Positions 43,758 through 57,198 are shown, counted from the stretch's first letter. The stretch is DNA of 64,000 nt from Artocarpus heterophyllus (GCA_025403435.1 CM046333.1:36849521-36913520); one strand, 5' to 3'. The notes: generated by a model not told the origin, from the letters alone. Made by a program: numbers and translations.

Positions 43758-45856
43758 TTACATGAAATCCTCTTCCAGTTCTTGCAGGGACTTGCTTGTT
43801 GCTGCTATCTGTTTGTTAGATGTCATATTTTCTGAAACCATCAATCCTTTGTAGCTCGTCAGTTCTAATTGTCTCTCCTTTTCAAGTCTTTCCATCTCTT
43901 CGCGTCGTTTCTGCAAAAAAAGATTTTCACCAAAAAAAAATGTTGACTTTACATACAAATACATGATGTACAGTACGATAATAAATCAAAAAAGACCTAG
44001 TACTTTTATCAAATAAAATAAAAAGTTCTGTTAGGAACTACGAAGGGGAGTGTCAAGAACTATTAATAGGAAAGTCTGTCGTAGACTCGTAGCGCTCAAC
44101 TAGTGACTTATATAACAAAATCCACATGACCGTTTGCCTATTGGTTCATCGCACCACTATAAAACAGTCTCTACAGTTATTCTCATTTCGGCCAATACAA
44201 AGGAAAAAGACCAGAAAACATATAATATAAAGCTTACTTTGTCCCTCAGATGCTGCTTTTTCTCTGCTCTTTCTGCAGCATTGACTGCTTCTCGCTCAGC
44301 TGCAATTACATTTTATAAATGAATGAGCACAGGATGTGCAATCCATACTGTAATGAATTACTCTAAAAAAGAAGAATATGATACAACAAATAGCACTTTG
44401 CTAGATTTCATGTGGAAGTTACAAATTTTTATCCACTTTTAATGATAGCTTGCTTGTAACAAGTCCTATAAATCAATAAATAAAAGACTTTACCTTTCAG
44501 ATCAGGCTTCCTTTCCACCTTCGTCCTGTTCAGCCGGTTAACTATCTCGTTAATCCGCTTCTCCACCTTGACAGTTCGAACCTGCATTAAGCATCAAGGA
44601 AGTCTAATATCAAACTCTCTGCATAACAAAACAAATAGATGTTACAAGGAATACTATAAAGTACAAACGAAGAAGCTCACCATCTTTGAATTGTGGAAAC
44701 CAACTTGACCAACATCCATGGATGCAGTTTTCTTCAAATTGGACCACGGAGTGTAAACAACATCAATATTATTCACTTTGTTACCTGCGAAATACGCAAA
44801 TGCCCAAGTCTTTAGCAAACCCCCATAAAATCATAATAATAAGAAGCCAGGGAAAAAAAAAAAAAAAAACTCCATCGAAGTTTACCTTGGATGGAGTTAG
44901 CTTTGACAAGCTGAGCGCAATCCTCTAATACACCTTCGCTTATATCATCAATAGTCTGTCCTCTCTGCAGTCTAAGATAAACATGGGCAGACGACATTTT
45001 ATCCACATGGAACCTGCAACAACAACCAAAAGAATGGAAAAAAAAACTCTACTCGAAACATGTTTTGAGCAGAAAAAGCATGTGTTTTTTTAGCCAAAAA
45101 AGAGAGGAAAAAAAAGGTCTTTTCCGCCTGTTGGGCTTGAATAAAAAGTTCAAACACCCAAATGCTTAAAAAAGCCTAAAAACATGCATACATGCATACA
45201 TACATACATATATACAAGTGTGTGTGTATTCAAGTTTAATAGAGAATTCATCGCCAAAAATTGGCCCAACCAAAATTAGGTAAATTTGGGGGAAAAAAAA
45301 AAGGCAATCAAAAATAGAATTCATACACATCTCCGTAAGATACAAGCAGAGTTCTGAATTAACAAACGACATTACAATCAAAATGAATGTAAATTATCCT
45401 AAAGTTTAATTTTGCTGCAGAAATTCTCTAAAAGCAAGCAGAAAGATCAAGCAAAATATGAGAACTACAATTTTAAAAGGAACTAAAATAGATTTTTTTT
45501 TTTTTTTTTTGGTAGAAGGAACTAAAATAGATCATTGAACAAAGAAAGCAGAACAGCAAAAAGTCATACTTACGACGATAGAATATGCTAATCATTACCT
45601 TAATGGGTGGGATAGCCAATAAATTGTGAAAAACAGAAACAAATATATAAAAAAAAAATGACTAATTGCATCAATTAATTGATAAGCTCGTGTAAAAAGA
45701 AAGGAAAAAATTGAAAATTTGGTGAAAAGGAGAGAAGAAATACCAAATATCTTCTGGGAAGCCGTACTTAATGAGCTCCTCGTTCTCGTATTTGTCGAGC
45801 CCCATGAAAATGGTGTAGTCGCCGGCCTCCGGTCGGGCCTTAAAGTAGAACACCAT
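43758..45856 (-). CDS. CCDC25-like protein (NFACT-R/DUF814 domain plus coiled coil)
   Basis: Complete: ATG at 45856, TAA at 43760-43758. Exons 45856-45744, 45013-44886, 44784-44681, 44581-44494, 44299-44238 and 43910-43758 give 648 nt, 215 aa, all in frame with GT-AG introns. The N-terminal domain, about residues 1-120 ([45 protein letters not shown]), is the NFACT-R/DUF814 fold shared with ribosome-quality-control proteins. Residues 125-195 are a charged helix ([34 protein letters not shown]) predicted to be coiled coil. The C-terminus LEEDFM is typical. The family is near-universal in eukaryotes at 205-220 aa. Human CCDC25 has been reported as a receptor for extracellular DNA; the plant role is not established. 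No signal peptide or membrane segment is seen. Confidence 0.95.
45478..45532. repeat. micro-insertion: 17-bp direct repeats around a T tract
   Basis: AAGGAACTAAAATAGAT occurs at 45478-45494 and 45516-45532, perfectly repeated, around T-run plus ggtag. On the minus strand the insert reads ctacc followed by about 16 A. A 17-bp duplication around an A tail is the mark of a severely 5'-truncated LINE/SINE-type insertion. It lies in intron 1 of the CCDC25-like gene. Confidence 0.7.
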
Positions 45857-45880
45857 CGCGTTTCTTTCTCAGTCTAAACT

Positions 45881-45897
45881 AGAGAGAGAGAGAGAGG
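45881..45897. repeat. (GA)n run upstream of the CCDC25-like gene
   Basis: GA run, CT on the coding strand, 25 bp upstream of the ATG; a Y-patch-like leader element. Confidence 0.6.
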
Positions 45898-47808
45898 AAG
45901 ACCTTGAAAATACCAAATTGGCGAGGGATCAGAGCTCGGAGAGAGACAGAGAGGGATTCTGGAATTTATTCAGTGTGTGGATCTATTGTCGGGCTCGGTT
46001 GGGCAGTGGGACTCCTTTTGGGCTCATTGAAAGAAATCGTGGGCTCGTAAATGCCACAACTCCGAGGCATGCCGCACATTTTTTGAGGGCTCTTCACGAA
46101 ACTGTGACTCATTTTAAGCTTGGATTTACTTATACTATGAAAAAAATAATAATAATTTGTAAAAAATGTAACAATTACACCATCACTTATATTAAAAATA
46201 CTTACATATATCCTTAACATATTTGCTAATATCCAAAAAAGAGAAAGAGAAATAAAGAAAAAAAGAAAAAATTAAATTTAATTTATGAGTATTTTGATCG
46301 GTATATAAAATATTACTTATATCACTATAATATATTTTTAAATAGTTTTTAAACATATAAGGTAAATCATTCCAATTATAAAATAAGTAACATATAACAT
46401 AAATATCCCCTTGAAATGAATTGACTTATGCCACATGTCTAAAAATTGTTATAAGATATGTCACAATAAACTAATTTCAATTTTGCATACGGACGAAAAT
46501 ACCTCAAATTAAACCTAGGATTTTTTCCCTCTACGTCTCTTTCTCTTTCTTTCTCCCACCTCCAGTCTCCTTCCTCTCTTACTCCCTACCGTATTCTTTC
46601 CTCTCTCAACATCGCCAGAAATCATCGCCTTGCGACACCAGAGACCCGTGCGACCATAGACCCGACTCTCCTCTCTCCCTCTTCACCAATGTCGCCTCCT
46701 GCCCCGACGTCACCCGTGAGCTCTACCACCGCATTTGCAACATTTGGATGTTCACCACCCAGCGGCTCGACATCCTCATGCTCTTCCACCACTTGAAGGT
46801 TGAGCAGGTCCTCAAACAAATCCATAAACACTATGACCTAACACCGGAGTAGTAGGTCCAATTCTCCTCCTGCACAAGTTCATCGTCGTTGGCAACGAGA
46901 GGCTTGCACGATCCCTGCGACGGTGCCGCATTAGGAGGAGTCACTAGATTCACCGGAGGTCGCCGATGTCACGTGAGTTTTTTGGCTAGCCAAATGTTTC
47001 TCTAAAGTATTCTTGTCTGATTTTTTTAATTTTTTAATGTACCGTGCTTGCTACAGTTGTCGGAAAATAGCAGTGTCCGGTGGATATCAGAACTGACTAG
47101 TAGCCACTGGCATGCCCGAAGCTTGAGTAGGTATTTCAAAATATATTATAATGATGTAGCATGACACTATGTGCAATTATTTTTTTGTGTGGCATAAATC
47201 TATCAAGCTTATATTTTTGTGGCATATATATAAAGAATCTCAAATATGAAGTATTTACATAAAGTGCCTGTTTTAGGCACGTCCAGTTTAAAAACTGTCC
47301 CTTTTCACAACATTACAAAAATAGCTAATTTTGAAAGATAAGGTGTGATATCAATTATACCTTTATGTATATTTTAAATATATTCCTCATAGTTGGGACA
47401 CAATACATGTTTACAATCAGAACACTCACACCTCATATCACAGAATACTGTTCCGGGTGTACTATATGATTGATGATGGTTATTAATTAGAGTATTGCAT
47501 ATTTCTGGAGATATGTATGTGTTTTTAAAATATTTCCCTTTTACAATAAGGAAAGTTTTGACTTTTTTTTAAATTGAAAGAACAAAACCGATTTCCTATT
47601 CTAAATCTTAATATTTATTTTTATTTATTTAGTTATCATAAGGATAAAATTTTTACACATCTTATTCTAGAGCTTTTGTAATTAAAGCAATTTAATTGAC
47701 CCTAAAGTAAGTGCAAAAATATAAATATTTAATGTAGTGTCCTTATGTTTGTCCTATCCTGACTTCAGCGCCAAAAACTTGTTTGGCCTTGAAAATTTTA
47801 CCAGAATA
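45898..47808. other. intergenic, no gene assigned
   Basis: AT-rich DNA with a C-rich block at 46540-46980. In that block one plus-strand frame reads SLFTNVASCPDVTRELYHRI then VEQVLKQIHKHYDLTPE before stops. I do not recognise it; it may be a gene relic. A minus-strand ORF (46622-46831) is probably its shadow. Confidence 0.3.
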
Positions 47809-50800
47809 TGTTAGAGATTCGACGTATAATCAATCTGTTGTTCCAATAGAAGGCTACAGCTGCAACAAACCCACTCCTCTCCGTCAAGTTCGGCTGCTCC
47901 ATATATCTCTCCAAATGATTAACTAGTTTTTGATTTTTTTTTTTTTATTTTGAATTGCAACAACAAGTGTACATGTTGTCATCTTTCCTTGTATTATGGT
48001 AAAGGTCATTGATGTATCTATTTAAACAATATAACTTGTACAACAAAAGTTATGAATGAAAATTAAATCATTTTCTCAAACCTGTTATGGTATCAAAAGC
48101 CTTTACTCTAACGAGCCAAGATCTCCTCTCTTTTTCTTTTTCTTCTCTTTTTTTTTTTTTTTTTTGGTTTCCAAATGGCTTCCACTTCCTCTAATCCCAC
48201 TGATTCAGCTCATAGCACCCCTCAGCCGATTGTTGCTGCACCTGCCAATCCCTCTCACAACTTAGTTACGATTAATGCTGCTGCCCAATTACCTCTCAAA
48301 GTCACCGCTCTCAACTATATTTCTTGGAAGGCACAGTTCAATGCCTTGTTCTTTGGGCTGGACCTCTTGGGTTATCTTGATGGCACACATCCATGTCCTT
48401 CTCCCACAATCACCAACAATGGACAGTCGACTCCAAATCCTGCTTATATTCACTAGCGTCGTCAAGATCAACTCATTCTGTATGCTATCCTTGCTTCAGT
48501 TAGTGAATCTGTTATCCCCTTGATCTCCTCTGCAGCCTCAAGTCAAGATGCGTGGACTTGGCTTTCTCTATGCCAAGCGATCAAATACTCACATCACTCA
48601 TCTGAAAGACAAACTCTCTAGGGTCACTCGTGGTTCCTCTTCTGTCACCAAATTTCTCGTTTCTATTAAGCGACTTGTGGATGGACACACCACTTGGTTC
48701 TCCACCTAGTGATGCCGATCTTTTACTCTACAGCATCTGTGATCTTGGCCCGGCCTACTAGGACCTAATCACTGCTTTAAGGACTCGAGATTCCATCATC
48801 CTATTTAAACAATTGTATGATGAGATCATTGACCATGAAACCTTCCTCCTTCACAATGAGACACAAAATATTGACACACCACCACCCACTGCCAACCTTA
48901 CTAAAACAACTCAACCATCATGTCATTCTTCCAAGGTCTCACTCTCTACTTCAAACCTTGGTCTCTTATCAACCTCATCCTCTACACCGAAACACTCTAA
49001 ACATATCCCTTTTCCACAGCCGTCATTTCCTCCTACTCTTAACCAACATCCGGTTGTCTTTCAGTTCTGTGAAAAGCGTGGCCACGATGTTCGTAAATGT
49101 TTTAATCGTTTCCCTCATCTCCGACCTCAATGACCCTCTGCAAATCACGTTGCCACCTTTTCTCCCTCTTCTAGCTCGTGGATAGTTGACTTAGGTGCCT
49201 CAGGCTCATATCATGTTACATCTCAAATTTCTAATCTCTCTTTGCATCACCCTTTTGAAGGTCCCGATGATATTGTAGTCGGGGATGGTCCAGATTTGAA
49301 AGTTACCCATACTGGTTCAGTTTTTTTACTACTGCTTTTACAATTTTTAATGTGCTATGTGCTCCCTCTCTTAAACAAAATCTTATTTCAGTCTCTAAAT
49401 TTTGTCATTCTAATAATGCCTCTATAGAATTTTTTCCCTCTCATTTTCTTGTCAAGGATTTGCAAACAGGGATGCCTCTATGCCTCGCAGAGAATCGACA
49501 CGATCTCTATGAATGGCCAACCGCAAAGTCTGCAAGTGCAAGCTATGTTGCGGCTTTCTCCACCGGCGTGACCGCTAAAGCTTCTCTAAATGTTTGGCAT
49601 GGGTGGCTAGGTCATCCGTCTTCTGCAATTATGAAATCTTTTATTATTTCTGGTTTTCTGTCGTTGTCATCTCCTCTTTCTTCTGATTTTGTTTGTCTTC
49701 CATTTGACGAGTCAAGTCTAGAAAGTCATGCACCTCTTGAATGGGTTTATACAGATGTTTAGGGACCTTCTTCTGTTCAATCTATTGATGGTTTTAGTTA
49801 TTATGTCATTTTCATTGATCATTTTACTAAATATATTCGGCTTTATCCATTGTGTTTTAAACCTGATATGTATGCTAGTTTTCGTCGATGTAAACCGGTA
49901 GTTGAAAAGTTTTCTAGCCGCTCTATTATTTCTATTTATTCGGATGGTGGTGATGAATATGTTGCATTTAAGGATTTCTTAAGCTCTATATGAATTCAAT
50001 ATCTTAAGATAACACTATACACACCTCAACATAACGACACCGTCGAACGGCAACACAAAACACATTGTTGACACTGGTTTAACTCTCCTTCATCAAGCAA
50101 AACTTCCTCTCACCTATTGGCTATTTGCATTCCAAACTATGGTTTACCTCATCAATTGTCTTCCAACTCCATTTGTCAATTTTCTCTCTCCCTATGCCAA
50201 ATTATTTAACAAACCTCCAAATTACAACAAACTTAAAAAGTTTTTGGATGTTTATATTTTCCTTCGTTAAAACCGTATGATAATCACAAACTTGAACCAA
50301 AATTTTCTCCTTGTATTTTTCTTGGCTATATTCTATTCATCAAAGTGCTTATCTTTGCATGGATCTTGCTACACACAAAGGTCTACACATGACGGCATGT
50401 AAGGTTTGTTGAAGCTGAAACGCCTTCCTATAATGATTGGTTTATGACTAGTTTTGATTTCTCACTTCAAAACACGTCTCATTTGCCCCCATCACAATAC
50501 CAAAAGCCCATGCCCTCTGTTGCTGCTCAGTCACCACCGATTTTGGAAGTTAATTGCTTTGCCTCAACCATTTGTAGTCTCATCTTCAAATTCTCTTCCG
50601 GAGTCAGGTATCTCTTTAAGAAAAACCTTCTCTTCTAACACTAATTCAATTAATGAGTCTAATGCCTCTCCTTCTAATAATATATCTTCCTCTAAATTTC
50701 CCACTACCATTGACCCCATAACCACCACCTCCTCCTCCTATGTTCAAACTTCAAATCAATAAACAAACTAATATACAACCTCCACCTTCTACGTCCAAAC

Positions 50801-50960
50801 CTCAAGGCCATAAACTAACAAATACACCTTCTCATGCAATGAAAACTCGGTTCTCAAAACCAAATTTTTAAGCCAAAACGCCTATATCAAGTTAGCACAA
50901 TTCACCCACTACCCGACTCTATTGAACCCTCTTGTGTGTCTCAAGCAATAAAACATAATT
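47809..50960 (+). mobile_element. Ty1/copia retrotransposon, 5' part only, decayed
   Basis: The 5' LTR is about 47809-48084 (starts TGTTAGAGATTCGACG). A degenerate primer site TGGTATCAAAAGC starts at 48088. Gag begins ATG at 48175 (MASTSSNPTDSAHSTPQP, then LTALNYISWKAQF-like) with a zinc knuckle remnant QFCEKRGHDVRKCFNRF near 49060. Protease: SSSWIVDLGASGSYHVTSQ (Asp-Leu-Gly-Ala in place of the usual Asp-Ser/Thr-Gly-Ala). Pre-integrase: NVWHGWLGHPSSAIM. Integrase: LEWVYTDV, IYSDGGDEY and VERQHK, with a deletion that removes the CxxC part. Many stops and frameshifts. Coding similarity stops at EPSCVSQAIKH near 50957, at the start of reverse transcriptase. RT, RNase H and the 3' LTR are missing. 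Confidence 0.85.
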
Positions 50961-52869
50961 AAGAAAAGTGCATAATATGTTACTTATTATGATTATTCTC
51001 AAATCTTGTCATTTTGCATTAATTATTTTAAAAAATATACATTTTTTTTACTATTATTAGGAAAATTTTATTATCTGAAAATGTTTTCGTGCAAAAATTT
51101 ATTTCAATTAAATTGAGTTAGCTTTTTAGGAGGGGGAGAGAGGAGCACAAATGAAAAAAAAAATTTCTTAAGAAATTATATTGTTTTGAATTGAAAAGGG
51201 ACATAGAAACCATAAATAAACTGGTTATTAGAAATAACACTATTTTTGTTTGCTAGTTTAGTAGAAATAGTACTACTCATACCGTACGTGTATACCCCTA
51301 CCTCATGTGTACATATTAAGCGACTACTTCCTAAAGCACGTCAACCAAAACACCAAATACCGGCGTTAGAGAAAATTAAAGTCAGCATTGGAGGGGAAAA
51401 AAAAGGTTAAAGAAAGGGGCAAAAAGAAAAGAAAACTCTTTTTCAGTCCAAGCAGACTACAGCCTAGCCCCTCACAAGGGTGGCCCCACCAGTGAATCCC
51501 ATGTGGGTCTTATCCAATGGGACCTACCCTTACGAGGAGCCCGGGGTGTAACTCACCCCGACTGTATAGCAGTGCTCAAAAGAAAAACCCACACACACAT
51601 TACAACTTCAAGAGGGTCATCCATGTTCATCACTGAATCAAACCGTGCATGATTCACCTCATTTGTTGTAACTTGTACATCGAGACGTGAGTCACGTTAC
51701 TTTAATTAGTTCCGTTTCTTGATCTACAGACAATTTTTGTCGACACCTTTTATTTAGTAATTTTGGGTTACAATTTCTTATTAATAGGGCCCTCATATCA
51801 GAAATAGTAAAGACAAACAGCTAAGAGTAGTGATAAAGTTCAGCGCCCAAAATCCAACAAATGGCACGCCCGGGACCACACACCGAAAACGAGACTCAAA
51901 TCCAAAACAATCGCCACCATTTCTAGCAGCAAAACAGCACCGCCTAGTTGCTAACGGCACAAGCTCTTGAGACACTTTTTTAAATTCAAGATGACTGTCT
52001 CGATCTTCATTAATACTCGGTGGGACACTCTCCTAACGGAAGTAAGTAGTTATGTCTAATGTGGACAATGTTTGGCATGTTAGGCCTATTTAATCATGTT
52101 TTGGATTAAAAAATTGACATTTTCACCGATTTTGGTTGCAAAAATGAGACATATCATGGCATAAATATTAAACTTCAATACCCGTTACATAAATCAGAAG
52201 GTGAGATTCCTTTTTCCAACGTTCCTCAAAATTTCTCGTTTACAAGCGTTATGGTATTGGAAGTGATGTTGCAAGGCTTTGTGACCCCAATATTATATAA
52301 CATATGATGCTGGATCTCCATAAGCTACCAAGGAACTGTCCTTTGGAATGTCAATTCATTTCATCGAAGTTTTTCAAACCAAAATGTGCGATGACAAAGG
52401 AACGACACCAACCATGATGTGTTAGCGTATTCAAAGGCGAGACCACAGCTAGGCATGGTTAATGTTGTTCTCAATTAATGACCTAAATAATTCAAATACA
52501 TATATATAATGCTCAGGTCTTGTCGCATCTAACTCACATTAATGTCTGGTTGTTGCTGACAAGAAGATTGCAAAAGAAAACTTGAAAAAATGGCGGGAAA
52601 CACACAAAGTTTGAAATTGTTGAGAGATTGCATATCTTCTCATCTGTAATCTAGAGAACGTTGTTACACCCAAAATTTCAAATCTAAAAGACAAGAATAA
52701 CTGAAAAAAAAAAAAAAAGGAGCGTGAATGACCAAGCTAAAAAATTAAAAGAACAATACCCATCTCTAGTCCTGTTGACCCAGAATGAGAAGCATTAAGG
52801 TACATTTGCATTCTTTTGGGAGATGCTTCAGCAAAATCTAGAGGGAATTTAGAAACTTAAACGAAAACG
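50961..52869. other. intergenic and 3' flank of the TauE/SafE gene
   Basis: No gene recognised. A moderately GC-rich stretch at 51460-51570 (gggtggccccaccag, ggagcccggggtgtaac) looks like old repeat sequence. The last part is probably the 3' UTR of the minus-strand gene. Confidence 0.35.
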
Positions 52870-55800
52870 CTAGGCTCCGTACTTGCAAAGGTTTTCAAAG
52901 CCCATGTATTCATGCCGTTCAATCTTGCCGATCATGTTCGATATGCCCACCCCGCCTAACAAAGAGAAACCAAAGTCAATTAGGATTCAAGGACTTAACC
53001 CAATGAATGTGTATGCATTTCATCAAACATGATAGTAAGCTATTTTGTAGGCTCACCTAGTGAGATTGCACTAACAAATATCGTAAAAGCTAGAATGAAG
53101 ATGATCAAGGATGCCCGTCCGAATAAAATAATTAGCCTTCGGACGATATGCTGTCCTATGAAGGCCGCAACAACAGCAACCATAACGAAGTAAACGGCTG
53201 CAATTAAATTATGAAACTTATCAGCATATAGAAATTAAATAAACCAGATCTCACATGTTAACTAGCCAAAGTGCCTCAATATAATAGACTTTAGAAACTA
53301 CATATAGAGATTGGTAAAAAAACAGAGGGACTAACCGTAAGGAACTGGAAAACGTTTCAGAAGATAGTACTCTACAACAGACATAGATGAGGAGAACATC
53401 ATTGCAAAAGTTGCTGTGGCACTTGAGACCTGTGCAGAACTCATCCAAGTCAAGGACCAAACGAATTCACGGGCATAATTATTGAATAATTAACTGTGGA
53501 GCGATGTAATGTTTTGCCCTTGTAATATAGGCCATGTCAAACCATAAACTCCTTTAAAGTGATATCTGAAACAGAATTACTGCTTCAAGACTCCTTGCTT
53601 TACATCCTATCCACTTCTTTTAAATTGCCTAAAATAATGTCTTAAATCGCACCAAACCCCAAACCCTGTTTCTACTTTGTATACATCGTCATTAATGAGT
53701 AAACTATTTTCAGACGAGACAATGTTCGGTGCTATGAATAGTGAAACCAACTCCTCATTTCCTCAACTACTCACCTGTGGGGGCACTCCCAGCTCCAGAA
53801 AAAGCGGGCCCATAATGAACCCTCCACCAAGTCCAAGTAAACCACCAACTATTCCTGCAAGAACCCCACAAGCACAATAAATAGCCAGCTGGTGGACTTT
53901 GAAATTCGATCCATCCTCTCCCTTTGATGCAATCACTCTCCGTCCCTTGTACAAACTAATTGCCTCGTACAATGTTACTACAACAGAAACTGGGATCTGT
54001 AGAACATGAAAAGAACATTTTCTTTTTCACTGAGATTCAAAAGCCTTTTTGGTAAGCAGCGAGCAATTCGCTCCTAACGGTCTTAAGGTATGGCTTCTTA
54101 TAAATTTGACGCAAAATACAAACATAAGCACGATCGGTTAATTGAAATACCTGCATCAAATTCAATACCCAGTATGCTGTAGAGCAAGTAGATGTATAAT
54201 TCTGTCAGCAACATGGTACAGTTACAGACACGTAAGCTTCACGTTGTATTTCAAATCAATCAAAATTGCACCTTTGAAGAAACAATAAAGAAGTATTACC
54301 TTGGCAATTTGCAGTCCAAGGAATGCAACCCAGACAAAAACTAAAAGTCCAAACTCGATCCAGCACACATTCTCAAGAATTGTGACCTGAAATGTTTTGA
54401 TCGATTTAGCTATCACCATTCTGTGCGGGATGTAGTTTTCCGAAATAGTATTATAGCACTTACCTTGGGTTCCTTGTCGTCTTTCTCTGAGTTACTGCTT
54501 GGGCCAGCAGGAAGAGATTTGTATTCTCCATTACCACCATTAATTCCTGATTGACAAGACAATTATACGGGCTTATGTCAACAATTACTATGAGAAAGGA
54601 ATATACTCGGTGATCTCTTGATAATAAACTAAAGTAACTACAAATCAACCCACCATCTGATTCCAAAAGCTCGGCGGCCTCCTACAATTCGATTCAAAAG
54701 GTTAGCAAATACATGTGTGTTCTAACTCCAAACGAAAATAAAACATGGAAAACATGTTGAACTCATTTCCTGTACGAGAAACTAAAGGACATACACCTTT
54801 TTATTTTACTACCTTCTTCATTATGGTTTCCTTTTTCCATGTTTCAACGCCCTTGAAAAATGCCTTCGTCGATGTGCCTGCAAATCAACTCAATCAGTGA
54901 ATTTGGTTGCTCCTTACTATTGCAGAAGGCCACAAGGGGAACATAATTTCATTCAGTGCTTTACCTATGAAAAGAATAATAAGCAAAATTGTAACCATCC
55001 AATCGGCAAATATCACATTGAATGCGACTCCAATACTAATTCCCAGCATGAGCATTGGTTGTATTAGCAATGCCAAATCATAGTCAATAATGGGCATATC
55101 AAGCGTGGGATGTCTTAGCTTAAGGTTATAGTAAACAGTTGAAACAGCTGCACCCATTATCATACCTGACAAGAAAATCAGATATCATGACCTTGTAAGT
55201 TTTCCAAAGAACAAAAAGTTTCCCTCGATAATTATTTAATTAGGGAGTACATTCATCTAAGAAGCACTAACGCAAATCTTCCCAGATAATAATTTAATCG
55301 GAACTGGAACTCAATCGTGCCCAGCATTCAAAAATCCATCGACAAACTTTTCATCTTGAACAACTATAAATAAATAAATAAATGGGTTTAAAAAACTCGA
55401 GTCAATTCAAACAGTATTTAAGATATCTTTTGAGTATCCTAAAAATAATTGATTCCGCTTCTTTGTATTCTTATAACCTTCCCATCCCAAAAGTCAACAC
55501 GATCGGAGATTCCAGTAATCTGAAGGGTGATTCTTTAAACAGTCAAAGACCCAACTTTCTACAGAAAATACCATTCCAGAAAATTTCATTTTCTTACATT
55601 TCGATATCGCTGTGGCCGACTTTGCGTCAAAGCCAATGATCAGGCTAAGCATAGGGACAAAAATCCCACCACCGCCAACACCACCCACGCTCCCAAATGC
55701 TGCTCCAAAGAATCCAATTACAGAGCCCAGAACAATTTGCCACCCAAACTTCATGTCCTGTAGAGAAAAATTCAAAGTAATCCATGTTTTCAATATTATT

Positions 55801-56386
55801 ATAATTATATGCACATAAAGTGAGAATCCACTGTTTAGCTTCTCTTTTGATACTTTGTTGGGTAAAGAAACGCAACATCGTATGCTTCAAAAAGTTTTTG
55901 CGATTCCAATTCCATCAGACAGGATTCACAATATAATAATTACATAACCTTCAAGCAAGAAAAGAAAAGAAATTAGAAAATGACAAAGCAAATATTTATT
56001 GCATTACCAAACTCCAACCACTCCCAATCCAAAGCAAGCAACGATATTTAAATCTACTTCTGACAATTTTATCGCCTCCATATCAAAAAAAAAAAAAAAA
56101 TCGAGCCAGAAAAACAAAAAAGGAAAATCTTAAAGAGCAAAAATAAATAAAGAGCTAATTTGATTTTTACCGGCCAAACGTGTTGATAACCCGATCCATC
56201 AGATTGCCACAAGAAATTTAGAGCTTTGTGAAGAAAGCTGATTTCAAATCCTTGTGTTTCATTGCGCCTCGAAATTTCCGATTTGAGGCCTCTCTCCGCC
56301 GAGACGAACACGAAAGCTAACAAAATGTTCAACATCACCATCAACGTCGATCTCCGACCTCGCCTTCTAGCTCCGATTACATCCAT
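52870..56386 (-). CDS. TauE/SafE-family membrane transporter (sulfite exporter-like)
   Basis: Complete: ATG at 56386, TAG at 52872-52870. Twelve exons: 56386-56171, 55757-55598, 55165-54965, 54877-54813, 54681-54654, 54546-54464, 54386-54300, 54201-54151, 53996-53775, 53429-53336, 53197-53057, 52955-52870; 1434 nt, 477 aa, every junction in frame. A hydrophobic N-terminal segment (residues 15-30) is followed by SGYQHVWP. The first TauE half has [16 protein letters not shown], then [17 protein letters not shown] and a long hydrophobic run. A hydrophilic loop (about 195-250, KKETIMKK to DDKEPK) precedes the second half with [20 protein letters not shown]. Two Gly-rich repeats and 9-11 membrane segments are typical. 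Bacterial relatives export sulfite or other organosulfur anions; the plant substrate is not settled. An upstream in-frame ATG (56563) exists, but 56386 matches the usual plant N-terminus. Confidence 0.94.
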
Positions 56387-56758
56387 ATCTCCGAATCCGA
56401 TTTCACTTTTCCAAACACAACAATCAATTTCCTCGGTATTTACGCAAAGCAACAATTTCAGATTGAAAAAGCAAATTAAACAACCGCGAATCAAACCGAA
56501 AACCAGTGCGGAAGATTGCGAGAGGAAGGAAGAATCAAAGCTCGAAGCTGAGGAAGCCCTCAAACAACAACAGCTGTAATTTTTCCCGAGAAAATTTGAG
56601 AAAGAAGAAGAAAAAAGAAATGCGTTGCGTCCTTTTTTTTCCGAGAAAGTGAATTAAATATGAGGAGAACCGGAGAAAGTTGGCTGTCCGCAAAAGGGGA
56701 TATCAAATCGGAGAGAAAAATGGAAAAGTAGAATTAAAATTCTACAAAAGTACAAAAA

Positions 56759-56789
<31 letters not shown>

Positions 56790-57054
56790 CTGTTTTTGCT
56801 TTTTTTGAGAAGAAGAGAGATAAAAGAACGGTTTTCTCTCCCTTGTTTCTCTCTCTAACGCACCGAGCACAGGGAAGTGGTGGTTACCATTATACCATAG
56901 GAACTTTGGAGGTGTTTCAAATATAAATAGTATTAGCGGGGAAGAGAGCAGAGCGGGAGAGATTTGTAATTACACACTGGTTCTAATCACGTTAAGGAGA
57001 AGAGAAAGTGAGAAAGAGAGAGAATTAGGATCAATTTTGACATGTGAACTGTGA
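56387..57054. other. upstream region of the TauE/SafE gene
   Basis: 5' flank and probable leader. CT-rich on the coding strand at 56810-56860 and 56996-57025. An AT microsatellite lies at 56759-56784. No clear TATA box could be tied to a start site. Confidence 0.4.
56759..56784. repeat. (AT)13 microsatellite
   Basis: Pure AT dinucleotide run about 370 bp upstream of the TauE/SafE-family start codon. Confidence 0.9.
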
Positions 57055-57173
57055 GGCTTGTTTGGTTCGAGTATTTAAATATTAAATTTGAATGAAGATT
57101 TAAATTTTTGTAAGAAAAAATACTGTAGCAAAATGATTCGAACCGTGATTCAAACCACGAAACAAATGGACCC
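57055..57173. repeat. MITE, family B copy 2
   Basis: Starts GGCTTGTTTGGTTCGAG and ends acaaatggaccc, followed by TAA. The interior matches 1904-2023 over nearly its whole length, including aaaatgattcgaaccgtgatt. The left target duplication is degenerate (TGA). Confidence 0.7.
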
Positions 57174-57198
57174 TAAGACTAGTAAGATATTTCACATT

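Noticed and set aside
56387..56563. Upstream in-frame start for the TauE/SafE gene (59 extra residues)
   Set aside because: The extension is unlike known plant N-termini, while the start at 56386 gives the expected length and hydrophobic leader. It is probably leader sequence, though not excluded.
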